DNA of 15,321 nucleotides from Candidatus Cloacimonadota bacterium (GTDB lineage Bacteria > Cloacimonadota > Cloacimonadia > JGIOTU-2), in contig JAGHCS010000070.1 in NCBI GenBank assembly GCA_021160355.1, positions 1-15,321 of the forward strand, given 5' to 3'. Shown here piece by piece: positions 6,822-12,576 of the stretch. How positions within the stretch are numbered: position 1 is the stretch's first letter; each line of letters opens with the position of its first letter. The notes under the pieces were generated by a model. The model worked only from the letters and a program-made list of their open reading frames with translations. It searched no databases and had not been told where the DNA came from. The translations under genes and the position numbers were made by a program.

Positions 6822-9800
6822 TATTTACCTCCCATGATGAAATACAGCACAATAAAATAGAGTAGAATATACAACACATAGGTTTGTCCGTTTCCTGAAT
6901 AGATTTGCCTGATCGATCCTGCTGCAGAACTGATCCATTCTCCAACACCATTCCAGAATCCGGTGGTGACAGGACGTACAAAAGTGCCAAGCGCTCTTTT
7001 ATAATGAGCATAAAAATTGTGAGCAAAATGAGTGGTTGTAGGTTTGAAGGGACGCTCAGCGGCAAAAACAATGTTGAATTGTTTCACTTTCTGAACTCGA
7101 CCGATCGAGATGATAAGCCAGATGAGCAGAAGCATGAATACACCCATTGTGACATACATGACAAGATTACCGTTCCAGTAACCCAAACTGCTGTAGAGTG
7201 TGTTTCCTTGCCATTGAATTGTGGAAGCAAAATACGGATTAATAAATGTGCTCAAGGGCTTGATGATCAAATTTGGGAACATTGAGATCGCCATGATCGC
7301 AAAAATAAATAAAAATTGGGGAATGAGGAAGAAGGGGGATGCTTCTTTCACATTTTGATGCTGAGGTTTGGGCTGTCCAAGGAATATTGTGTGTATCAAT
7401 CTGAACAGATACAAAAATGCGATTGCACTGGCAAAGAAAGAAAGTCCAGCCCGGAAATACCAGCCCTTCTCAAGAAGTGCAGTATAAATGAGCCACTTGG
7501 CACCAAAGCCGGATAAAGGTGGGACACCGGAAAGTGCAATTATTCCGATCAATACTGAAATAAAAGAATAGGGCATTTTTTTGATAAGACCGCCCATCTC
7601 ATACATATTGCGTGTACCCACACGTGAAATGACACCTGCTACAGCAAGAAGTATCATTGCTTTGAAAAAGAGGTGATTCACTGCGAGATAGAGTCCTGAG
7701 ACCCAGCCAAGATGTGACATAGCTGCCATGCAAAGCACGATATACCCAAGCTGCCCCATACTCGAGTATGCAAGAAGATATTTCACATCCTCCTGGAAAA
7801 TTGCCATCAATGAGCCGAAAAATACAGTAAAAATACCGATCCAGCCAAGCATGCTTGTAAAAAGTGCGCTGTGATGCATGTTCATTTTTAGGAGAAATAG
7901 CAGTAAAATTAGCATGCCGAAAATTCCTGTTTTACTCAGGATTGATGACATAAAAGAGGTCGTATCGTCTTCTGCTTCTGCATAAGAACCGGGCAGCCAG
8001 ATATGAAATCCTACAGCTCCAACTTTGATAAGAAATGCAACAACAATCAGAATAAAAGCAGTGATTGGCAGCATATGTGCAGAAATTGGAATAGTACCCA
8101 ATCCGACTAATGAAAAATTAATAACATGTGCATAACTCAGTCCGCTCAAAAGTAAATATGCTCCTGCTAGAGAAAACAAAATGAAGAGCAATGCTGGTTT
8201 TTCTGCTTTTCGTCCGCGAAGCACAAGCATGTAAGCAGTTATCGTCATGAGCTCCCATGCAAAGAAAAACTCGAGAGAACTACGCGCTACAAGCAAAGAA
8301 CCCATTGAAAGGATCATGCCGACAAGGAGGGGAAAAAATCCTTTATCTGTGCCTTTCCTGCTCATTGTTGCAATGAGTTGAATAAAACTGCCTGCAAGGA
8401 ATATGAAAGCAAATACCAAACTCACTCCTGAAAGTACAGGATAGATGTACAAAGTATATCCTGCAATAATTATCATTGAAATAATTGCTTTCAATTTGGA
8501 TGGCAGGAAGTCAAATATGCTCAAAATGAGCAGTCCAACAATCGGTAATAGTGGCAAAATATCAAACTGGTATATGTGAATTGGGATACCGATAGAAATT
8601 ATTATCAATAGTAAGAAAAATATTATTATTGGAACTGTCTTATAAGCTGGTTGTAATAATTGCTCTTCATTTTGCTCTGATCTGACAATGCTCCCGAACC
8701 AGCGGAAAAGATAGAATGCTTCTAATAGTGAACCGAGTAGGATTAATATGATCCAGATATGAAGCTTAGAAAGAGCCAGAAATCGTATAAGATCCCACTT
8801 AGCCCAGAAATTTGGAAAAGGAGGAATGCCGACCAACGCAAATATAAACACGCCAAAAATGATAAGCAAGCCCGGTTTGAAGCGCAGTATTGCCCACTCT
8901 TTGATGTGAGTTTTTTTGATAATTCCCGCAATCCAGAAGAGTCCGGCTTTTGCGATAAAATTACTTAAAAATATACTCGAAATAATGAAAAGAGAGGTCG
9001 AACTTTTTACATGCAGATATCGTGTGAGCGCAGTTACGGTAATGAGCAAACCAATCTGTGCAATTGAAGAATATCCAAGAAGACGTCTGGAATCGGTTTG
9101 CTTAATAGCTATCAAGTTCGAGAAAAGGAAAGACACTATTCCTATGCCAGCAATGAAGAGCAGCTGATTGTGTGGAATGAGAGGAAGCAGCTTATAAAAT
9201 GCGTAAAATACTCCCGCAGAATTTGCCACAGCAATAATAGACACAACTCCCGAAGTAGTTGTTTGATAGACATCGAGTGCCCATCCATTTGCAGGAAATG
9301 GCTTGAGTTCGATGATGAGGGACATCATAAGTGTGAATACAGACAAAAATCCAAGTGATGTAATTACAAAACTTTTATGAGTTATTATCTGATCAATATT
9401 CAGGGTACCTGTGATATGATAGATAAAAATTGTTCCAAGAAGAAAAAATACCGAAGCAAGTCCACTGGCGATCATATATTTGAAGCCGGATGCAAGACGC
9501 TGTTCGTTTTCTTTGAGCGCGATCAGTGCATAGGTGGAAATGGATGAGATTTCCAGGAAGACAAACAGATTGAAAAGGTCGCGTGTCATCACGATGCCAT
9601 TGACGCCCATAATCATCATGAGGTAGAGGACCAAAGGATAGACTTTTGAATGCTTGAATGATTTGGAAAGATACAGTGCGCTGAGAAGTCCTACAAAATT
9701 AACCGCAAAGAGTATAAATGCTTCTTCCAATCCCATCCTCAAATTGATTGAAAAAGGCGGTTTGAAGCCGGCAGTAAAGATCATGACAGGTGTTTGTGAA

Positions 9801-9961
9801 GTAAAAACAAATTTATACAACCACTGTCCTGCAATGAATGTATTAATAAGAAGCACAAGCTGTAAAATCGCGAAAGAAAATTTACGGTGTATCTTATCGA
9901 AGAGGGCAAAGAGAAACGCCGTTCCAAGAAAAAGGATAAAAATCATGATTGGATTTACCAT
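6821..9961 (-). CDS. Fused double antiporter subunit (MrpD/NuoM-like + NuoL/N-like, MbxH-MbxH' type)
   Basis: 1046 residues, about twice the size of one MrpD/NuoM subunit, with two successive antiporter domains. Copy 1 (~1-460): Glu137 in NLFVFLE, Lys220 in ELKPFPANGW, broken-helix region ANSAG (246-250), Lys338 in NFIAKAGLF and Lys388 in GIPPFPNFWAKW. Copy 2 (~500-900): Glu570 in FAWELMT, Lys646 in LIKVGAVGFHIWLP, Lys677 in LSKTG, Lys767 in FFKAM and Lys822 in GVPPLSGFGAKW. A C-terminal extension (~930-1046) with one membrane helix, a long polar stretch and a final helix looks like the lateral-helix tail of NuoL/MbhI. These subunits carry ions across the membrane, driven by redox energy. Copy 1 lacks the Lys found at 677 in copy 2. 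The ATG (9959-9961) overlaps the MrpC stop by 7 bases; GGGAG lies 5 bases upstream. Confidence 0.92.
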   Translation of the reverse strand: MVNPIMIFILFLGTAFLFALFDKIHRKFSFAILQLVLLINTFIAGQWLYKFVFTSQTPVMIFTAGFKPPFSINLRMGLEEAFILFAVNFVGLLSALYLSKSFKHSKVYPLVLYLMMIMGVNGIVMTRDLFNLFVFLEISSISTYALIALKENEQRLASGFKYMIASGLASVFFLLGTIFIYHITGTLNIDQIITHKSFVITSLGFLSVFTLMMSLIIELKPFPANGWALDVYQTTTSGVVSIIAVANSAGVFYAFYKLLPLIPHNQLLFIAGIGIVSFLFSNLIAIKQTDSRRLLGYSSIAQIGLLITVTALTRYLHVKSSTSLFIISSIFLSNFIAKAGLFWIAGIIKKTHIKEWAILRFKPGLLIIFGVFIFALVGIPPFPNFWAKWDLIRFLALSKLHIWIILILLGSLLEAFYLFRWFGSIVRSEQNEEQLLQPAYKTVPIIIFFLLLIIISIGIPIHIYQFDILPLLPIVGLLILSIFDFLPSKLKAIISMIIIAGYTLYIYPVLSGVSLVFAFIFLAGSFIQLIATMSRKGTDKGFFPLLVGMILSMGSLLVARSSLEFFFAWELMTITAYMLVLRGRKAEKPALLFILFSLAGAYLLLSGLSYAHVINFSLVGLGTIPISAHMLPITAFILIVVAFLIKVGAVGFHIWLPGSYAEAEDDTTSFMSSILSKTGIFGMLILLLFLLKMNMHHSALFTSMLGWIGIFTVFFGSLMAIFQEDVKYLLAYSSMGQLGYIVLCMAAMSHLGWVSGLYLAVNHLFFKAMILLAVAGVISRVGTRNMYEMGGLIKKMPYSFISVLIGIIALSGVPPLSGFGAKWLIYTALLEKGWYFRAGLSFFASAIAFLYLFRLIHTIFLGQPKPQHQNVKEASPFFLIPQFLFIFAIMAISMFPNLIIKPLSTFINPYFASTIQWQGNTLYSSLGYWNGNLVMYVTMGVFMLLLIWLIISIGRVQKVKQFNIVFAAERPFKPTTTHFAHNFYAHYKRALGTFVRPVTTGFWNGVGEWISSAAGSIRQIYSGNGQTYVLYILLYFIVLYFIMGGK

Positions 9962-10308
9962 TTCAGCTCCCTATAATCTTCGATTGAGAGTGATTTTCTG
10001 CGTTTGTACAAACGAACTACATAGCTGAGCATTAGGGCTGTGACTGCAAGCCCGATAACGATTGCGGTGAGTACAAGAGCAGAGGGGATAGGATCAACTA
10101 CTTTCTGAACTGCATTAGCTGGGGTAACCAATTTATCTAAAATGGGCGCTGTTTTTCCACTTAGATATCCAATTGTCACAATAATAAGATGAACGCCGGT
10201 ATCGATGATAGAAAACCCGATAACGATCTTGAAAAGATTTTTTCGAGTGAGCATAGCCCAGAGCCCGATCATAAACAATATGAATCCGAGTATAAGTGTA
10301 TATCTCAT
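9955..10308 (-). CDS. mrpC: MrpC / MbhG-like subunit (NuoK family)
   Basis: A 117-residue membrane protein with three helices, of usual length for MrpC. Seen: GLWAMLTRKNLFKIVIGFSIIDTGVHLII near the N-terminus, and DPIPSALVLTAIVIGLAVTALML, the MrpC/MnhC signature. NuoK-type subunits lie between the connector and the antiporter-like subunits and hold buried charged residues used in proton or sodium transfer. The start ATG overlaps the stop of the MrpB-like gene in an ATGA, and the stop lies inside the start of the next gene, so the three genes are probably translationally coupled. GGGGAG lies about 7 bases before the start. Confidence 0.93.
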   Translation of the reverse strand: MRYTLILGFILFMIGLWAMLTRKNLFKIVIGFSIIDTGVHLIIVTIGYLSGKTAPILDKLVTPANAVQKVVDPIPSALVLTAIVIGLAVTALMLSYVVRLYKRRKSLSIEDYRELKW

Positions 10309-11000
10309 TCTTCCGCTCCCCTCATGCTGTCCAAAATATTGCTGAGTTCCGAGCCGACTTTTAAACCGATAAAGGAGTAGATCAATGGAACAGCACCAGC
10401 GCTAAATAATGTTCCGAGTGTACCGAGTGGGAGAAATTTCGGATTGAGAAAACTGCCCAACAAAATCAAACCCAGCAATCCGAGAAGCACGTAAAATGCA
10501 CCTGAAAGGGACTCTACCCAATGGAGCACAGTATGATTAAATTGAAAATTGATATTTGATAAGAGAAGAAGCAGAAAAGCAGAAGCAATAATCACACCTC
10601 CCTGGAAACCACCCCCTGGTGTAAGATGTCCATGAAGGAAAATATAAACACCAAATAAAATTGTGAGCGGAAACAGGAATGAGGCACCTGTTTGCAATAT
10701 TTCTGATGCCGGACGTTTATCCGATTTTTTACTCTTCTCACCTTTTTTTCTTTTCAAGAGTAATCCCACTCCGGCAGTTGCAATAAAGAGTACAGTCACT
10801 TCACCAAGCGTATCCAGTCCTCGAAATGTCACAACAACTGCTGTGACAATATTTGCTGTTTTCAGGTCACTTACAGATTTTTCGACATACCCGGAAGAAA
10901 GTTCGTTTAGGGAATCTTTGAGAATAACGTTTTTCATAAATGGAAGGAAGATAACAATAAGGAGGATGATCACAACGATAATAAGTAAACGTTTAATCAT
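10305..11000 (-). CDS. mrpB: MbhE-like region fused to MrpB (MnhB) subunit
   Basis: Best start is ATG 10998-11000 (231 residues); the adjacent ATG at 11001-11003 is also possible. AAGGAG at 11008-11013 is 7 and 4 bases from these. A longer reading to 11054 would add an unconserved stretch overlapping the previous gene. Residues ~1-85 match MbhE: an N-terminal helix, then the conserved TANIVTAVVVTFRGLDTLGE segment and a second helix. Residues ~103-225 are MnhB: FLHGHLTPGGGFQGGVIIAS and three more helices. In the archaeal Mbh operon these are two genes (E and F); here they form one protein. Residues 84-97 are a very basic linker with many Lys. Role: membrane ion-translocation module. Confidence 0.9.
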   Translation of the reverse strand: MIKRLLIIVVIILLIVIFLPFMKNVILKDSLNELSSGYVEKSVSDLKTANIVTAVVVTFRGLDTLGEVTVLFIATAGVGLLLKRKKGEKSKKSDKRPASEILQTGASFLFPLTILFGVYIFLHGHLTPGGGFQGGVIIASAFLLLLLSNINFQFNHTVLHWVESLSGAFYVLLGLLGLILLGSFLNPKFLPLGTLGTLFSAGAVPLIYSFIGLKVGSELSNILDSMRGAEE

Positions 11001-11250
11001 CATCGATCTCCTTGTTGATCTTCTTAATTCTGCTGAGAGCATAAAGGAATACAATCGTCGTAAGACCCGAGCCGATAGCAGCTTCTGTCATTGCAACATC
11101 TGGTGCAGAAAGGATGAGGTATATGATACTGGCAAGCAGACTGATCACGCCTGAGCTGATTATTGCCGTAAGTAGGTTTTTGGACATCACGGCAATTATC
11201 GCAGCAAGGATCATAATTATTCCTAAAATGATGATGAAAACTGTGATCAT
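10993..11250 (-). CDS. MbhD-like subunit (DUF4040; equivalent to a C-terminal part of MrpA)
   Basis: An 85-residue protein with three membrane helices and the DUF4040 signature SAPDVAMTEAAIGSGLTTIVFLYAL. In stand-alone Mrp antiporters this segment is part of the large MrpA; in Mbh and Mbx complexes it is a separate small gene (MbhD), as here. The ATG overlaps the MrpG stop in ATGA, and AAAGGAG lies 7 bases upstream. Its TAA lies inside the first codons of the MrpB-like gene. It belongs to the ion-translocating module, structurally akin to NuoJ. Confidence 0.9.
   Translation of the reverse strand: MITVFIIILGIIMILAAIIAVMSKNLLTAIISSGVISLLASIIYLILSAPDVAMTEAAIGSGLTTIVFLYALSRIKKINKEIDDD
11008..11013 (-). 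promoter_or_regulatory. Shine-Dalgarno site fixing the mrpB-like start
   Basis: AAGGAG on the minus strand lies 7 bases before ATG 10998-11000 and 4 bases before ATG 11001-11003. It excludes the far-upstream in-frame ATG at 11054 and makes 11000 the preferred start. Confidence 0.7.
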
Positions 11251-11600
11251 ACAGATGCTCCTTTCTGCTCTTGTTCGTCATCTTTCAGACAGTCCCGAAT
11301 TGAGACATCCGCGAGTTTTATTCCTGCATGATGAGCAGCTCGTGCAAGTGCATGAGATGAGATCGGATTGGTAAATAAGATAAAAAGTATGAGCACGACT
11401 ATCCTCCCTATGCAGCCGCATTCTATATATGAAATTCCCAAACCAAGCAGGAACATCATACTTCCGAGTGTGGTCGCTTTTGTGCCTGCCTGCATCCTGT
11501 TATACACATCAGGCATACGAAGTATTCCAATAGAGCCAAGCAGAAGAAAAAGTGAGCCGATGAGGGTAATAATTGCTCCAAGTATATCAAGAACAGCCAT
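11247..11600 (-). CDS. mrpG: MrpG (MnhG) subunit
   Basis: A 117-residue protein with the MnhG signature LLGSIGILRMPDVYNRMQAGTKATTLG (residues 21-47) and three membrane helices. The last ~35 residues are hydrophilic and poorly conserved. The family is an accessory subunit of Mrp-type Na+/H+ antiporters and of Mbh/Mbx complexes. The start overlaps the MrpF stop by one base (TAATG), with a GGGGG-type ribosome site upstream. Its stop overlaps the DUF4040 gene start. Confidence 0.93.
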   Translation of the reverse strand: MAVLDILGAIITLIGSLFLLLGSIGILRMPDVYNRMQAGTKATTLGSMMFLLGLGISYIECGCIGRIVVLILFILFTNPISSHALARAAHHAGIKLADVSIRDCLKDDEQEQKGASV

Positions 11601-11860
11601 TAGATCCCCCTCTCAATATAACGCGCTACTGCAATGACACCAAGAAAACTTATAAGGGCATACACTGTCGCAACATCGAGATAGATGATTCTCATGGATT
11701 TTGAAGCGATGAATGCGATCAGGGAGATGCTGATGATCGTCATGGTATCAAGCGCTACAGCTCTATCTGCAGTGGTGGGTCCAAGTATCATTCTTATGAA
11801 AGAAAGAGCCAATGCAAGAAGTGCGATATAACCAGCGATATTTATAATTATCTCAGCCAA
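11600..11860 (-). CDS. mrpF: MrpF (MnhF) subunit, TTG start
   Basis: An 86-residue protein with three helices and the MrpF signature RMILGPTTADRAVALD (residues 23-38), then YLDVATVYALISFLG. The start codon is TTG (11858-11860), backed by a near-ideal Shine-Dalgarno sequence, GGAGGTGAT, 6 bases away. The protein begins AEIIINIAGYIAL after the initiator, which fits the family length, so TTG is accepted. It overlaps the end of MrpE by 8 bases and the start of MrpG by one base. It is part of the antiporter module. Confidence 0.92.
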   Translation of the reverse strand: MAEIIINIAGYIALLALALSFIRMILGPTTADRAVALDTMTIISISLIAFIASKSMRIIYLDVATVYALISFLGVIAVARYIERGI

Positions 11861-12347
11861 AGATCACCTCCAAATAACGTTCGAACCGAGCAACGATCTG
11901 TCTGCTGGTATCATCAATATTATCAGTAGAAATATTGATCCAATGTATGTAAAAAAATTCGTCTCTTGTTTCCACGGTCAATGTGCCGGGTGTGAGTGTG
12001 ATAGAATTTGCCAGAATAAGTTTTCCTATCTTGGATTTCAATTTCGTTCTTACTTTTACTATTCCCGGATGAATTGGCAGTTTCGGATTTGCAACACGAG
12101 AAGCAACATCAAAGTTTGACTTTATGAGTTCAACAAGAAATATAACCGCATATAATATGCTATATAGAAGGGACTTGGGGGTGAGTCTAAGCTCTTCGAA
12201 TGCAAGTGCTTTTGAATTGTATATTACTGTGATAATAAGGCATACCACAGATCCTGCTATAAGTTCCTGTGCTTTAAAACCGGTGAGTAAAAACCAGACA
12301 AAGAATAAGAAAATATAAATCAGTATACTTCTCTTAAGGATTTTCAT
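11853..12347 (-). CDS. mrpE: MrpE (MnhE) subunit
   Basis: 164 residues from ATG 12345-12347. Upstream in-frame codons to 12425 are rejected because they overlap the separate tautomerase gene, and because a GGGAGG ribosome site lies 4 bases before this ATG. The protein has two or three N-terminal helices (about 8-22, 27-44 and 60-75). A cytoplasmic domain follows with the family's KSNFDVASRVANPK and ANSITLTPGTLTVE segments, a good match to MnhE. It is the first gene of the Mrp/Mbx run, as in Mbh and Mbx operons (MbhA/MbxA), and probably assists assembly or packing of the membrane module. Confidence 0.92.
   Translation of the reverse strand: MKILKRSILIYIFLFFVWFLLTGFKAQELIAGSVVCLIITVIYNSKALAFEELRLTPKSLLYSILYAVIFLVELIKSNFDVASRVANPKLPIHPGIVKVRTKLKSKIGKLILANSITLTPGTLTVETRDEFFYIHWINISTDNIDDTSRQIVARFERYLEVIFG
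11863..11871 (-). promoter_or_regulatory. Shine-Dalgarno site supporting the TTG start of mrpF
   Basis: The minus strand reads GGAGGTGAT, nearly the full anti-16S complement, ending 2 bases before the TTG (GGAGG core 6 bases away). It lies inside the 3' end of mrpE. This unusually strong site decides in favour of TTG as the real start. Confidence 0.8.
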
Positions 12348-12350
12348 AAT

Positions 12351-12357
12351 ACCTCCC
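12351..12357 (-). promoter_or_regulatory. Shine-Dalgarno site fixing the mrpE start
   Basis: The minus strand reads GGGAGGT, with the core 4 bases before ATG 12345-12347. It lies in the 40-base gap after the tautomerase stop. It supports the shorter MrpE and rules against an upstream start overlapping the tautomerase gene. Confidence 0.75.
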
Positions 12358-12387
12358 GCATAGAGGAAGATTGCATGTTTGAGACAT

Positions 12388-12567
12388 TTATGATAAACTC
12401 TTTCCGCCGATGCCGAAGTTTTCACGGGGGACTTCGTCTATACGGACATAAATATATTTTTCATTTTTTTTAGTAATTTCGGCTACAACCTCTGTCAATC
12501 TTTTAATCAAAAGTTGTTTTTGCTCATTTGATAATTCCCCGGCGTTTTCAAGTGTAATGATTGGCAT
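12388..12567 (-). CDS. 4-oxalocrotonate tautomerase-like small enzyme
   Basis: I translated this short gene by hand: 59 residues, beginning MPIITLENAG and ending ENFGIGGKSLS. After removal of Met it exposes Pro1, the catalytic base of the tautomerase superfamily. VRIDEVPRENFGIGG matches the 4-OT core, with Arg42 and Phe51 by this numbering including Met. The Arg found near position 11 in classical 4-OT is not present in the expected place. The length is normal for 4-OT monomers, which assemble as hexamers. AAGGA lies 6 bases before the ATG and overlaps the stop of the ABC-F gene, so the two are probably co-transcribed. Substrate unknown; many such proteins are of uncertain physiological role. 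MrpE follows after 40 bases. Confidence 0.85.
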   Translation of the reverse strand: MPIITLENAGELSNEQKQLLIKRLTEVVAEITKKNEKYIYVRIDEVPRENFGIGGKSLS

Positions 12568-12576
12568 ATTAATTCC

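Noticed and set aside
8743..9358. Plus- and minus-strand open frames of 60-90 codons inside the double antiporter gene and other large genes
   Set aside because: They are out-of-frame or antisense to well-conserved proteins, have no recognisable motifs and no convincing ribosome sites.
11001..11054. N-terminal extension of the MrpB-like protein to 11054
   Set aside because: The added Arg/Ser-rich residues are unconserved and overlap the DUF4040 gene, while AAGGAG marks the start near 11000.
9955..12347. Stand-alone Mrp Na+/H+ antiporter operon
   Set aside because: There is no full-length MrpA, MbhD/MbhE-type pieces are present, and the genes continue without a break into NuoH/B/C/D-like genes.
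12348..12425. N-terminal extension of MrpE to 12425
   Set aside because: The added residues do not resemble MnhE, they overlap the tautomerase gene in another frame, and a strong ribosome site marks the ATG at 12347.
12470..12498. TTGACA with TACTAA 17 bases on, inside the tautomerase gene, as a promoter for the Mrp/Mbx operon
   Set aside because: The -10 match is only 3 of 6 and the bases are explained by conserved coding; it is too weak to list, though transcript mapping could revive it.
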